Source: Dermanyssus gallinae
Taxonomy: Eukaryota; Arthropoda; Arachnida; Mesostigmata; Dermanyssidae
Reading direction: 5' to 3'
NCBI GenBank assembly: GCA_003439945.1
Contig: QVRM01001791.1
Location: 1 to 64,000 of the forward strand
Length of the DNA: 64,000 bases
Shown here: positions 50,381 through 62,299 of the stretch, in pieces
How positions within the stretch are numbered: the first letter of the stretch is position 1
How the letters are laid out: the number at the start of each line of letters is the position of its first letter
The notes under the pieces: generated by a model
Database searches by the model: none
Seen by the model: the letters and a program-made list of their open reading frames with translations, nothing else
Told to the model about the DNA's origin: nothing
Translations under genes and position numbers: made by a program

Positions 50381-53347
50381 ACAGGATTAAAGTAATACGC
50401 GTAAACTGTAACAGGAGTCGATACGCGCATGACATGGTCGAAGAGATAGCCTTAAGGAGAGAAGCCAAGCTAGTAGCGAACCAAATCAAGCAATGGTAGC
50501 AAATGAAACAATGGTTTTCGGATTAAACTCAGAGTGCATTAATCATAAATACCGGCTCGATGCAAATCATAAGGCATGGGAACGGGCACGGGCTTGTATG
50601 GGTGGAACCGCTAGAAGGATGGAGGCTGTACTCCTGTTACAGCAGCCCCAACGGCAGCCTGGACGAACTTAAAGACCTACTGAGTAAAATAGGTGCATCA
50701 ACAAGCGAAGCCACAAACGGGAAGGGCGTAGTAGTGACAGGACATTTAAACGCGGCGTCGGAAACATAGAAGTCGCGGCGGGCGAACGAGAGAGGCAGAA
50801 TCTTGATTGGATGGGCAGCCAGCCTAGACCTGTATATACAAAACGATGGCAAAGACCCGACCTTCCACAGAGCTGGACATCAGGCGACGGCCGATCTAGC
50901 ACTATGTGACGATACAATGGTTAATTAAATAAAAGAATGGATCGTGCTCACTGAGGAAGAAAACCTCAGCGATCACTACTGTATTGAGTTCACGGTTCGA
51001 CTGCAGCAAGAAAACGATGCATACAATAACTAAAACGCACTACAGGATCAAGGACGAAGAGGTCTTCAAGAGAGAACTCAAGAAGGAAATCCTCAAAGCT
51101 CTTCCCTACATCCCAGACGAACTGCACGACACCCTCATCAGAGCCTGCACCAAGGCTACTAAGCCCCCTCACACAAGAAGGGCTACTTGCCGACCGAAAT
51201 ACTGGTGGAACAGCGTCATAGCGCAGAAACGGGCGGATTATAACAAAGCCAAAAGGAAGCTCAAAAACGCCCCGGGAGACTGAGATCCTCGCCTTAGACA
51301 ATTATATAAGACGTATGGCGCTTTTAAAAGAAGAAATAGCAAAAAGCAAAAAACGACGATGGTGTTAAATGATAAGTGACATAAATTACGAACTATGGGA
51401 AGAGCCCTACAAAATGGCCAGGGGGATAGGCCGGCAGGCACCAAAAGTTATACTGCCAGACTCAGAGGTCGTACGCATTTTAAGCAAACTCTTTTCACAA
51501 GACGCGCATTTAAATAGGGAGACATTTGTGAGAGGAGGGACAACCCCGGAAGAATTCCCGCCTATCACGCGTCCAGAGGCAATAATGGCAGCCGAGAGGC
51601 TGAAGCCAGGGCATTCCGCCATTGACGGTGAAGATGCTCTTTAATGAACGCCCGGATTTGGTAGCGACAGTACTTACTAAGGCGATGATAAGTGGGAAAA
51701 TGCCTAGAGACTGGAAGAGGGCAGAGTTCTGAATCCCAAAAGTAACGGAGGGTATCTCATCACCCATATGTCTCCTGAACACCCTAGCAAAAGGGTAAGA
51801 GGCAATTATAGAACACAGACTTAGGGCGTTTGCGGAACAGAATGATCTTCTATCAGCCAACCATTACCGATTTTGCAAGAACAGATCAGTTCTCACAGCA
51901 ATTCAACGAATACCAACCAAAGCTGACTTGCTGCACAGTTTGCCTATATGCAAAAGGAAACTTCTTGTGGCTGTCCTTCTGGATGTCAAAAACGCGTTCA
52001 ACAGTCTGCCGTTTTTTGTGAGGGCCGTCTCGGGATACTTGGACGACAGAAGAGTTTTTAACGGCACGGTGGAGATAGACTTGACAGCAGAGGTTCTACA
52101 AGGATAAATTCTGGGGCCCCTGCTATGACGACGACTTGAGACAGAATCCCACATGGAGTAGAGATGATTGCATTCGCGGATGACTTGGCCGCTATTACTC
52201 AATCAAAAACGGAGGAAGAGCTAGAGTTAAAGGCAAACATGGCTATCTGGTCGACAAAGGGATGGATGGACAGAGCTAGGCTACAGCTGGCCCCGGAAAA
52301 AAGCGAAGCCATTCTCTTGACAGAAACAATAAGAGTGGGCATCATGAAACTGATGGTGGCGGGCCAGGAGATCATGGAAGTAACAAAAGTTATACCTTGG
52401 TGTACTAGTAGACAAGGGTCTCTGGGGCACAAGGCGGCTAAAGCGGCTTATGCAATAGGCAAGATCCTCCCAAATTCATACGGGCCGCGGGAGCGTCGGG
52501 GACGACTATTAATGTCGGTTACCGAATCAAATGCACTTTTTGCTGCGCCAGTTTGGCTGCAGAACACCCTGAAAATGACGACGGCAAGAAAAGCCCTGAG
52601 AAATACGCAGAGAACAGCGGCGCCTAGAATCGTGCAGGCCTACCGCACGGTTAGCATAAACGCAGCCCTGGTACTGGCTGATTCTCCACCCTGGAACTTG
52701 AGAGTAAACGAAGGGAGAAGAATGTGGGAAGCAGGTCTTGAGTCCAGCAAAGAAGTTGAGAGGGAAAAACGATAAGATCGTGGCAAGAAGAATGGGACGC
52801 CATACCCATAGGCCCCCGGGCCATTCACTTCGCTTGCTCATTCCGGACATCAAAAAGTGGATAGACCGCCCGGCAGGGGGACTAGCTTTCTCCTTACGCA
52901 GTGTCTCACTGGCCACAGTGACTTTCAAGGCTATTTCTTTCGTGTAGGCAAAGCTCCCTCGGAAACCTGTGTGCACTATGTAGACGGCATCGACGAAGAC
53001 CCCGAACACACTCTCTTAAAGTGCAAGGGACTAGAGTAGGCAAGGACAACCACCATAGCGCTGCTACGATTGAGATGGGCCAGAGAAGCAGGAAAACAAG
53101 GAGTCGGGGTACCAGACCCGCCGAAAAGTAACATGAGAATGTTTGTGGAGTACATATGCAGCACAGCATCGGCATGGAGGCTGGGCGAGGAAATGGCAAC
53201 TGTGGTGATGAAAAAGAAAGCGGATCTTGGCAGGTACAGAAGAGAACGGAGAGCGCTTACGACATTAACAGATCACGTGGCTTGTAATCAGACGGGTTTG
53301 CAGGTGTTGGGACAAGCACTTCGGACCTGTGGAGGATCCCGTAAGTG
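50377..53347 (+). pseudogene. ORF2 of E: APE, RT, C-terminal zinc region
   Basis: APE: IKVIRVNCNRSRYAHDM, then GLVWVEPLEG, YSCYSSPNGSLDEL, VVTGHLNAA (usual GDFN reads GHLN) and LSDHYCIEF. Linker YWWNSVIAQKR. RT pieces include VILPDSEVVRILSKLFS and MIAFADDLAAITQS with both catalytic aspartates. The tail has CLTGHSDFQGYFFRVGKAP and EDPEHTLLKC. About ten frame changes are needed to follow it. Inactive. Confidence 0.7.
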
Positions 53348-53620
53348 ACATCGGCCAAATGATCCGGTGGTCGTTTGCCACTTCTCCTAATGGCCCATAG
53401 TACTGTTTTATGAATATCTGAGCCATTAGAGAGTGAAACTTAAGGGGGGGAGGTGTATTTAGTGGGTAGAGGTCTTGGCAGACCAACATCCAACCGCTAG
53501 GGTTGAGTTTCACACTGCTCGAGAGTGGGAACATCCCGCACTCGTAGCGTGCGTAAAAGCATTCACCCTCTTCACAAAACAACAAATGTATATGTATATA
53601 AATATTTTTTTTCTTATATT

Positions 53621-53625
<5 letters not shown>

Positions 53626-53677
<52 letters not shown>

Positions 53678-53738
53678 AATAAAAAATTATTTAGAATACA
53701 GATGGAGCAACAATTGTCTCCTAAAAACGTGTGCATTG

Positions 53739-53786
<48 letters not shown>
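53626..53786. repeat. Two (TA)n microsatellites flanking 65 bp
   Basis: TA runs at about 53626-53675 and 53741-53786 follow the 3' end of element E. Confidence 0.95.
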
Positions 53787-53789
<3 letters not shown>

Positions 53790-54160
53790 GTATAATATGG
53801 CAATTTAGCTCGTCTCCGGGAGTCCATTTTCTCTTCTTATCTTTGGTGGAAGATTAATTAAAAGCTGATATGATCCGTTGATGTTAAAAAACGATAAGAG
53901 CGAAGGAGCGTACCCAGATAGATTTTGTCTCTCGGTACGCGAACTCTACATACTGATCTAATGACTTAGTCTATTGAACTTAGACTAGCCGGATACGTAG
54001 GAATGAAAACACGATTGCCTGCTGTCACCTGTAGAGTGTCACTACATGTACACACGACGTTTGTAGTACCTACTCGTATCTACCCTCTCCACTGCACGTT
54101 CGCCAGCACGTGGCGCCTAGCCCCGACAGTCTAGCTAAACTTGTCCTGACACAACCTTTT
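53790..54160. other. No feature recognised
   Basis: Unique-looking DNA between the 3' ends of E and E2 without a convincing frame. Confidence 0.5.
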
Positions 54161-54162
54161 GA

Positions 54163-54260
54163 TTATATATATATATATTTTTTTTTTTTATATGTATGTA
54201 TAGATGTCATATGTATAGATGTAATAATTTATATATACGAGTATATATATATATTTTTTT
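54163..54260. repeat. (TA)n and T-run tract at the E2 3' end
   Basis: TA units, a T11 run and TATG units. On the minus strand they follow GCATTCACCCTCCTCAAAAAAAA, the 3' end of E2. Confidence 0.85.
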
Positions 54261-55385
54261 TGAGGAGGGTGAATGCATTTACGCACTGGCGCGACGGGCA
54301 TAGCAGCGCCCCTTGTTCGCCGCTTGGGATCCCCTTCCACTCGGCCTGCCAACATGCCTGTGTTTCTCTTCTGGAATCTCCCTTTTCGAGCTGTGGGTTG
54401 TCCCATAGTTGTTTGCGCTCGACTGCTTTTTGGTTCCACGGGAGAGTGCCTGCCAGTATTAACGTACCCGGCGTATTAACCGCCCTGTATGCCTGCGTAA
54501 TCCTCAACGCAGGGGCACACTGCGTTTTTTTAACCAGGTCCCTATTCATCTGCGTGGAGGTTGCTGCCAGGCTGGAACACCAAACAGAGCGATGGATTTT
54601 GCGACTGACAATATTAGCCTTCTTTTTGCTTCCTTAGGCCCGTGGATGTTGGGCAGTAGCCCGGCAATGTTGGCCGCGGTCTTTGCTGCCTTTGTTACCG
54701 CATGTTTGATGTGCGGCTTCCCGGTCAGACCTTGGTCTAGGTAGACTTCGAGGTATCTTGATGTTTTTACAACCTTTATCTTGACGTCGTCCAATAATAG
54801 CCGAACGAGAGCGCATTTTTTCTGCCAATGAGAACAATGGCTTCGCTTTTGGCTCGAGCTAGCGTTGCAGCCGTTAGATTCAATTCAGAAAGATTTCTCG
54901 GTAAGTGCTTTATTTGCCCGAAGTTCTTGTTCAGTCGCGACCCTGGCGCTTACTGTAACCGCGAGGTCATCCGCGTACTCGGTGAGTTCGGTCTCTGGAG
55001 GGAGGGTTTTAAACCCGAGCACTCCATCGTCTAACAGGACAGTCAAGAACAGGTCTCTGGTCTTAATCGTGGTCGAGCGAATCGCTTCCGCTTTCGATAC
55101 TACCTTGTGTATAGCCGTAAGAACGGGTCTGCGTTTTCTGAACCCGTATTAAGCCTCCGAGAGAAGACCGTTTTTTCGGCAAAGTCCATTAGTCCTTTTT
55201 TAATCACGGCCTCCACTCCTTTCGCCAGGGTGTTGATAAGGCAGACAGGTCTGTAGGAGCCGCCCCCTTTGGTATCAAAACGACCTCAGCCTATTTTCAT
55301 ACCATCGGAAATTTGCCCTTGCTGAAAATGAGGGTAACAACGTTAGCAACTGTGAGAGAGAATTCCTTAAATAGCAGTTTGATGG
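54240..55385 (-). pseudogene. R1-like LINE fragment E2 (RT to C-terminus)
   Basis: Minus-strand pieces: LTEYADDLAVTVSARVATEQ (YADD intact), YLEVYLDQGLTGKPHIKHAV, ANIAGLLPNIHGPKEAKRRL, then LRITQAYRAVNTPGTLILAG and LPWNQKAVERKQLWD. These match E and F in the palm and thumb. The 5' side is lost near 55385. The end sequence GTAAATGCATTCACCCTCC is nearly the same as in E. Confidence 0.7.
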
Positions 55386-56120
55386 CTGGTTGGAATGCCG
55401 TCCGTCTTACCTACATTCTTCTCTTCATTTTCTTTACGGTAAGTTTGCCTACTTGGGACTGCTTCTGACGTCAAACGGACGATGTTTCCTGCAGCATATT
55501 AAGGAAAGATGCAGAAAGGCGCTGGTAGCAATGACCACAATTAGATGGCCGCAGCTGTTGTCCATCCCAACGGCACTGAGACTATTTGATCTGAAGATTG
55601 CTCCAATGGCCGCTTACGGTATCGAAATAATCTGAAAGGATCTCACCCCAACCAGCCTTGAGCATCTAAGTAATCTGAAGGCAGCGTACCTCAAGCGAGT
55701 CCTGGGCCTCCATCGTTTAGCCCGCAACCGACTTGTTTATCTCCTCACGGACACCCCCCTATTCATCGAGGAGCTAAGACGACGTTTCGACTTGCCCACA
55801 TCTTCCATTTACGTCAACGTCCTCAAATCGTGGTAGTGCAAGTTTGCTGAAATGAATGCGGATTTCTTTAGCACAGGAGCAATGCAAAACCAAGCGTGGA
55901 AAGGGCCGATCCGATCTAACCGCCATGTAGTGACTAGGTTTGCCGTGCATGGTTTTCACCACGTGCTGTGCGCGACATCCGGGTTCCATGTTCCCTCGGA
56001 CTCTTGTGTGTGTCAACGTTGTAAACTACCGTGCGGTAGATACCATGCTGCCCCCTGTACCCTAATCCCGTCTCTAGCTAGTCTAGATAACCAAGCTCGC
56101 GTCATAGCTTCATAGCTTTT
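55386..56120 (+). pseudogene. RT C-terminal fragment H (B/G lineage)
   Basis: KFAYLGLLLTSNGRCFLQHI, LRLFDLKIAPMAAYGIEII, a TGA, LSNLKAAYLKRVLGLHRLAR, then VTRFAVHGFHHVLCATSGFH and CVCQRCKLPCGRYHAAPC. The terminal zinc motif and its HGFHH lead match those of B and G. RT palm is absent. Confidence 0.75.
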
Positions 56121-56229
56121 GCATATCTATTATTTTAGAAGTCCAAATGTGTGTATGCATATATATGCATATCTGTTAACTGTACTTTCTCTTCACAACA
56201 TGTGTGATAATAAATCTGACATGAATTTT

Positions 56230-56640
56230 ACATGAAATTATTTAATATATATGTCAAACCAGTACTGACGTATGCATCTCCTGCATGGTTTTCGAGCAAC
56301 GAGAAGGATCGACAATTATTGCAGAATGTTAAAAAACATTTTGATAAAGTTGCATTTCGTTACGGTGTGCCAGAAAGGACAGACCCGTAGAGGACATAGT
56401 TGATGTTTTTAAACAACTGGACCAAAAATGCCAACAAAAGGTCATACAAAATGAAGAATTACGTTGTCGAATGTTAAACTGTAGACATTCGCAAACACGA
56501 ATCAAGGTTCGCTACAAACCAAAATGCATAGCGAAAAAGGAAATTGTAATGTCCCTGTTTCCTTGGAGAGAAACCCGAACCTATCTATGAATGTTGTAAT
56601 ATTTTGTAATGTACATTTTCTCTTTATTGTGAATAAAGCG
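56230..56640 (+). pseudogene. RT C-terminal fragment K with 3' UTR
   Basis: IYVKPVLTYASPAWFSSNEK is the conserved segment downstream of the RT palm in Jockey/CR1-type elements. It continues NVKKHFDKVAFRYGVPE, and after a shift ends SLFPWRETRTYL and a short UTR with TTGTGAATAAA. Family A copy A4 starts directly after it. Confidence 0.6.
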
Positions 56641-56645
56641 CATAT

Positions 56646-57007
56646 TATGCATCACGGATGACAAACCGTCGTACGCTGCAGTCTTGCGGGGCATCTCGTC
56701 GACTCAAGATGGAAGCGCTCCGCGCGTTCCTTTGCCTAGACCTCGGCGCCTTCCTCGGCGCAAGCCTAGATATAGTAGAATAAGCTTGGTCACTCGACCG
56801 CGGCCTTTGACACCGAGGGTGCGAAAGCACAAAGCTAAGAAAGCGACGCCACCAGGCAGTATCGGAACCACCTTGTCGGACCTGGCAAAAGTACTCCAGG
56901 GTATTAGTCCTGACCTGGCAGCTACACTCACGGCGATTGCCGAAGCATTAAAGCCGTTATTAGCTTTGCTGCCGGTAGTTGATAAGCTAAAGAACTTTTC
57001 TTTATAA
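56646..57007 (+). pseudogene. ORF1 C-terminus (A4)
   Basis: The frame entering from the truncated start reads KPSYAAVLRGISSTQDGS-like sequence, then LPRRKPRYSRISLVTRPRPL and SDLAKVLQGISPDLAATLTA, the same leucine-rich tail as A2. It ends KNFSL-TAA. The knuckles are lost. Confidence 0.8.
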
Positions 57008-58609
57008 TGGAAGACCGCAGCTCTACCAGCAACCTAGCGATGCCACGATACGTTTTTAGCGACGCTGAGCAGGACCTAAACAGGGTCGCTTGTGCTGTGT
57101 GTAACAACATATACAAGAAGATGACTTTCTAGGCACATGTCTGCTAGACATCCCGGCGTCGAGGGCATAGAAGTAGCGCCAACCACTGGCACATTGGCCA
57201 CCTCGGAGGAACTAATCGGACACATTCAGATTACCATGCGACATACAAGGCTAGTTCGGGTGTTGCCCAAGGCTGTCAGGGCGTTCGTCGCAGACGAGCT
57301 CACGAAAGTTTTATTGAAGGTTGCCTTAAACAACGTCAGTGAGGCCTGGCACTCACTGTTTTCTTTCGCGCCGGTGGTGCTTGCCCTTCCGCAATCGACA
57401 CGCGCTCTCTCATAATGATTATTAAAAAGAACCTTCGCGATTCTTCGCAGGGTTTAAGGATTGAGAACGTCGTACACCTTGAAACTAAGACGACTACCAG
57501 AAGGGACCCCGAAGATGAGTTCTGTAGACGCGCCATAGTCAAGCTCTCCGAAGGGGACGTCACTGGCCCCGCCAGGCTCAGTGGTTCTACGGATACATCT
57601 ATATGTCAGTCCGAAAGCCTTGAATCTCTTGAATGATACTGCTCCTGAACGTACGCCTTTCACCCGATGCAGACTTGCAGGCTCTGCTTCCCATATCCTT
57701 AGGTGGGCTGGGAATGCCAGGCGCAGTAGCGTTGGCTGGGGATGCCATCGTCTCATCTATGTCCCAGGCATTAGAAAACGCCAAACGGTTACTGGACGAT
57801 ACAGGTCAAAGTGTATACGATCACTCGTAGCCTTTCTGTGCGGTGCCATATCCACTGACACCCTTTTCCAGAAAGGCTGGTCGACCCCACCGCAGGAGAA
57901 GACGTTTGCTCATCTCCTTGAGCAAGCCCCCACTACGACTGACAAGGCCAGGCTACGGGCGGTCTCCTCAAAAAGCGCCGGGGCCTGGTTACAGGCTCTC
58001 CCCAGTGCTCAGTTAGGCACTCTATTAGATGACGAGACTGTTTGAATTAGTGCGGGGCTACGCCTGGGAACAGCTCTCGTAATCCCCCACCAATGTGAAT
58101 GCGGCGATCAAGTGGGGCCACAGGCACACCATGGCCTCTCTTGTGCCTTAAGCTCAGGTCGTCGTGCCCGACACGCCGCACTTAACGAGACATTTAGCCG
58201 AGCTTTGAGGTCGGCCGGCGTTCCTTGCATTCTCGAGCCTCCTGGCCTCTGCAGGAATGATGAAAAGCGACTGGACGGGCTGACACTAACGTCCTTCGAT
58301 ATGGGTCGCATGCTGGTATGGGATGCAACCCTTACTGACTCATTAGCCCCCTCAATAGTCAGTGCGGGAGCGGAACATGCTGGACACGCGTCTATGTTGG
58401 CGAAAGCGAATAAGTGCAGAAAGTATGCCAGTATCACTTACTTCCACGACTTTCGTCCACTGGCATTCGATACATTAGGGGGACCTAGCCTGAAGACGCA
58501 TATACTCATTCAAAGTGTCGGCAAAGCGCTCAAGCGTTCGACAGAGGACCCTAGAGCTGTCGAGTACCTGCACCAGAGTCGAGTACCTGCACTCTGCTAG
58601 ACTGGACAC
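57007..58609 (+). pseudogene. ORF2 of A4, RT deleted, RLE present
   Basis: Starts at the ATG shared with the ORF1 stop. The C2H2 finger is frameshifted (RHMSARHPGVEG remains in a second frame). After ESLESLE the frame meets NVRLSPDADLQALLPISLGG, so the RT palm is gone, with a few filler bases at the junction. The C-terminus keeps CECGDQVG ... AHHGLSC and the nuclease, but the P of the RPDG motif is L (EKRLDGLTL). A short duplication of TCGAGTACCTGCA precedes the stop near 58600. Confidence 0.8.
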
Positions 58610-58739
58610 GCCCGAACCTGGAGGATATGTGGCGTTTCCACTTGATCTATCCGGTGTACACGTTTATAAGGAGACAATTGTTGCTTCTATATGTATATGT
58701 TTGATTGTGGTATGTCTACGGAGCGCATAAGGTAAGGGG

Positions 58740-59215
58740 TGTTGGACCATGGCTATGCCCGGGTGTGATACTTGTCGGTTCTGTCATTATTATGCAAACG
58801 CTGTGATTACTCGTCATCATGGTTGCCTAGGACTGCTGGCAACCGAAGCAAAAACGCCACTAAGGGCTTTAACGCATTCGTGATTAGCTCTTTCATTTTC
58901 GACAGCTCGGACTCCATAGTTATCAAGTTCCAGCTATCAAGCTGCTCTTTGCCGGGGCAGTAGGAGCTGCGGAGTTGCGTTCCTACCAGCCACGATACCG
59001 CTCCGCCGAGGCATTTATCGACCAATCCGGGTAAACGTATGTCTCTATATTCATATGTTGCAAATACGACTAAGACGAAACTTGTCTTGTTTCACACACC
59101 CCAGCGGACATCAAAGCTAAAACTGGACAAGGGTAGTATATTCCTCCAAGTAGGCGGTGCAGCTTAGTCAAAAAGTAAAAGGCCTCGCTACTACGCGTGG
59201 TGAGAACATGTAATG
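58740..59215. other. No clear gene
   Basis: A minus-strand frame of 72 codons (59025-58807) has a leucine-rich segment (MKELITNALKPLVAFLLRLP) reminiscent of the family A ORF1 tail, but the match is too short to call. Confidence 0.3.
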
Positions 59216-59450
59216 CGATAGTCACATTTGGTTGAGCGTCAGGGTCGGCTGTGTTGTCATGGCATCGCTGGCCCGCCTGAGGAAGGCCAAGGTCTCCCGC
59301 CATTGGGTACAGGGCGCTCCTGGAATCGATTCTCACTTACGGAATCACTACATGGATATTCGGACTGCTCAAACTTGATCCGCTGGCACGTTTAAACTTT
59401 GCCGTACTTGCCTATAAGTTTGATAAACGCAAACTACCTCTTAAATAAAA
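59216..59450 (+). pseudogene. Small RT C-terminal fragment
   Basis: One frame reads YRALLESILTYGITTWIFG and then LDPLARLNFAVLAYKFDKRK, matching the YxALxxxxLxYGxxxWG segment after the RT palm. No other domain lies nearby. Confidence 0.45.
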
Positions 59451-59515
59451 ATTCGAATTCTAGTTGACCTCCTTCAGTTCTCAGCTTTATGAGGGCCAAC
59501 TGAGGGCTTTCGGAT

Positions 59516-60220
59516 TTAGGTTGACTTTAACAGAGCACTCTCTAGCCTGCATGCTGCTAAGAGTATGAAACGAGCTATCTCAGAACCTCCGAAATAGTAG
59601 TAGGCTAGTACTAGTGAAAGACGAGACAAAACATCGTTGTAACTGGCAACTGCTTTCTCAATCGAATTTGCCGTGTTTAATATACGGGATCGTTTTCCAC
59701 ACATTGATAATATGGACTGGTATGTTGGAACGGCACTCCTGTTATTGCTTGCTCTTTGCTCACCGAGAACATCCATTGTAACGTTGTGATTTCTACGCCG
59801 AGGCTCCTGCTTCAGAGACTCTGCTCGTTCGCTGTGACCGTTGAAGGTTCTCGTCATCCGCATTTTTTCGTCATAAGTCACGTTCCAATCATTCAGCACG
59901 CCCGCGGTAACGTTTAGACGCTGGTCGATCCTCAATCGTTCGCGGAAACATTCCTTTAGTGCCTCGTGCAGTGCTTCGAGTCGTCGCCTCATTTGTCGCT
60001 TTTCCTCCTCTGACCATTGTCTTCTCAATGCGTCGCCGCCACCCCTGATACGAGAGTCAGATGATGAGGTCCTGAATGGACGTTTTGTCATGCGACCGCT
60101 GCTCGTCGCCGGTTGGGAACCGTAAGCAAACTGCGATCGCCGGCTGGACGGTTTTGGCATCGATTCGCAGCGCATGTTTAGGGTTGTTAAACTGTACTCA
60201 AACGGCAGCCTGAGAGACAA
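59516..60220 (-). CDS. Hypothetical protein, 234 codons
   Basis: The longest frame here without a mobile-element motif. The N-terminal third is basic and serine-rich (PKPSSRRSQFAYGSQPATS). The centre is a charged helix (WSEEEKRQMRRRLEALHEAL) with likely coiled-coil character, and the C-terminus has a hydrophobic stretch (SLVLAYYYFGGSEIARFILL). I recognise no family. An ATG opens it at 60220, but another in-frame ATG at 60174-60172 is possible. It could be a host exon, a transposon accessory protein or chance. Confidence 0.3.
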   Translation of the reverse strand: MSLRLPFEYSLTTLNMRCESMPKPSSRRSQFAYGSQPATSSGRMTKRPFRTSSSDSRIRGGGDALRRQWSEEEKRQMRRRLEALHEALKECFRERLRIDQRLNVTAGVLNDWNVTYDEKMRMTRTFNGHSERAESLKQEPRRRNHNVTMDVLGEQRASNNRSAVPTYQSILSMCGKRSRILNTANSIEKAVASYNDVLSRLSLVLAYYYFGGSEIARFILLAACRLESALLKST

Positions 60221-60274
60221 AAAGGGTGTATGAAAACCTTGTAATCTTAGCTATAATTTGAGCTTATAGATGCA

Positions 60275-60299
60275 GTAGTAGTAGTAGTAGTAGTAGTAC
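60275..60299. repeat. (TAG)n microsatellite
   Basis: About eight TAG units. Confidence 0.9.
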
Positions 60300-60549
60300 G
60301 GAGCACTAGCTTCAATTCGTTTTTGTTTAGAAATACGTCGTGCGATTGAATCTTCTTTGGCTGTATGTCGTCTTGGGGCTCAGCGAGCCAATGTATAGAC
60401 TCGAAAAATATCTTTGCGGAGAATGCGAGAAAATGAATGTGTACTCTTGCCTTTTTCCGATGCAATAAGCGTTTTTTATTTAATAATTTACATACTATAT
60501 ATTGTATACAATACGTACTACAATGTGACAACATTTTGGGACCCCTCTT

Positions 60550-60923
60550 GTGAGTAAATTGGAAGGCTTCGTCGTCAAACGTGCCGAGCCAGACTTATTA
60601 CTACAACAGCCAAAGAAGCCAAGAGTTTTCAGGCAGTGTGGCACAGAACCACACCTACTAAATGTGTGCCAAAAACCACAGAAACAATTAAGGCAAAAGA
60701 CATGCGACCCTATCGCAACGTTCTACAAGTGGATCCAATTCCAGTGAAGGCGATGCGGTGCGCAGGTTGCGGCCAAGGCTTTTTTCATCCATTGGGATAC
60801 CCATACAATGAACAAATGAGAGATAACCAAAACGAGACCGAGTTACTCCAGCTACAGTCGGCAGGCTATCAGCCAACCAAGTTTTGGAAGCAGCCAAAAA
60901 CCCCGCATTCTTTAGTGTACTAA
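60550..60923 (+). other. Overlapping small ORFs, unrecognised
   Basis: Two plus-strand frames (60550-60747 and 60636-60923) overlap. The first gives LEGFVVKRAEPDLLLQQPKK and the second RCAGCGQGFFHPLGYPYNEQ. Together they could be one frameshifted protein with a CxxC pair, but no family is recognised. Confidence 0.2.
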
Positions 60924-61844
60924 CGATGCCCTACGCGGTAGCGGAAAGTGGCGAGATCAAACTGTGGATGATGGACTGTACTTTAGACGGAAGCATTTCT
61001 CACTTTCAGTGCGATAGGATGAAAAGCTAATTAACATACCGTAGATCTGAGAGTGGAAGTAAACCAACAGGTTAAGCAAATTCCATACAAGATGTCAACC
61101 ATCCAAGGAATTCTGGACAGCCTTAGGTCAGCATCATTACGCTCAAAGGACTCGAGACAAGACTGAAAAAAATATTGCAGAATTGACCCACGATCGATTT
61201 TTCTGCACGATAAAAACACGGGCAGGGATCTGCAACTGATCCGTATGCACGTCTGGCCACGTAAAAAGTGACTACAACTGCAGCAAAAAATCTGGCAACT
61301 GAAATCAGTACGGAAATTTGACGATATTATGATGCTGATTCCTAGCTAAAAGCCGCAGTGCTCTATCGAAAAATAGACAAGCTGTCGTCTACCTTTGTCA
61401 GTCGTTAGGTGCGGTCGCGTCGGCTCCGTAAAACTTGGTCGAAGAGTGCAGGAACATGCCTGTAATAGGCTGACCAATTGCACTCGACGGCCTTAGCGGT
61501 AGGAAGTCCAACGCGATTAGTGAAAACTGCAAAGATACTGTGACAAACTCAATTTCCAAAAATAAATTTACTCTAAAAAAACTAAAACAAAAGAAGTACT
61601 CTGTGTGTTCGAAGCGTTCGAAATTCGAACGTGGCCTACCAATGGCCGGGCTTTCTGGACGTGTATATGCATTTAGCCTACTGTGTATATGTACGTAATC
61701 TATTGAGTACACAACTAACTGTGTATATAAGTGCAAACGGGCGCTCACTAGGTAAGTGCTCAGTTATAGACACTGTACATAGCAACCACAACAAATCGTC
61801 ACGAACAATGATAGACCGCCCGCTGAAGCGCTGTCGTCCAGAGG
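60924..61844. other. No feature recognised
   Basis: No convincing gene, repeat or RNA. Confidence 0.5.
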
Positions 61845-61925
61845 GACTGGATAGCAGAGTGGTAGCGCCGGCAACTACAGTACCGGTCTAAGCAAGGCCG
61901 GTCCGGGCTCAATTCCCAGCGGCGT
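61845..61925 (+). other. tRNA-like sequence with long variable arm
   Basis: Box A TAGCAGAGTGGTAGCG and box B GGGCTCAATTCCC are spaced as in a tRNA, with a variable-arm-like CCGGTCTAAGCAAGGCCGG between them and GTTTTCTC directly after. The T stem pairs at most in four of five positions and the acceptor does not pair, so it is more likely a tRNA pseudogene or SINE head than a working tRNA gene. No adjacent element was identified. Confidence 0.5.
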
Positions 61926-62299
61926 TTTCTCTAAATCTTGTATTTTCTTAATCTTCGTATATTTACTATTTTTTACTTTACCTTAAGTTATTCATTTATT
62001 TAACATATATACATTAACCCATGTTTATTCAAACTGATTTATCTTTTTCATTTTCGTTTACTGAATTATTAATTAATCTACGCCTTCAGAGAAGACACTA
62101 TGCTGTTCTTCCGGGCAAAAGCAGCTCCGATCTGGGCCATGAAGAATGCAGAAAGAAGGATGACAAAATTACTCCTGACGGGGGTAACCCCGAAGAAGCG
62201 GTCTCACACAACTATTTCGACAATATAGCTGTCATTGCACAGAAGCTGATCAACGTACGCGGCCAGCAGAAAAGGTATGGACAAAATGGTAACGAACCT

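Larger units (their letters stand above)
48414..53620 (+). mobile_element. R1-like LINE E
   Basis: ORF1 (48414-50380), ORF2 (50377 to about 53347) and a 3' UTR ending GTAAAAGCATTCACCCTC then TTCACAAAACAACAA and a (TA)n tail. All domains are present in the right order but with many frame breaks. The related E2 lies in inverted orientation at 54.2-55.4 kb, with the two 3' ends facing each other across (TA)n tracts. Confidence 0.75.
56646..58682 (+). mobile_element. Family A copy A4 (5'-truncated, RT deleted)
   Basis: It starts inside the last quarter of ORF1, keeps the UAAUG junction (57005-57009) and the start of ORF2, then jumps near 57640 to the segment downstream of the RT palm. It ends with the same 3' UTR as A2. 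At the nucleotide level it is close to A2, so the two are recent relatives. Confidence 0.85.

Noticed and set aside
61845..61925. A functional tRNA gene
   Set aside because: Boxes A and B are present but acceptor and T stems do not pair; the same holds for 19088-19190 and 34163-34230.
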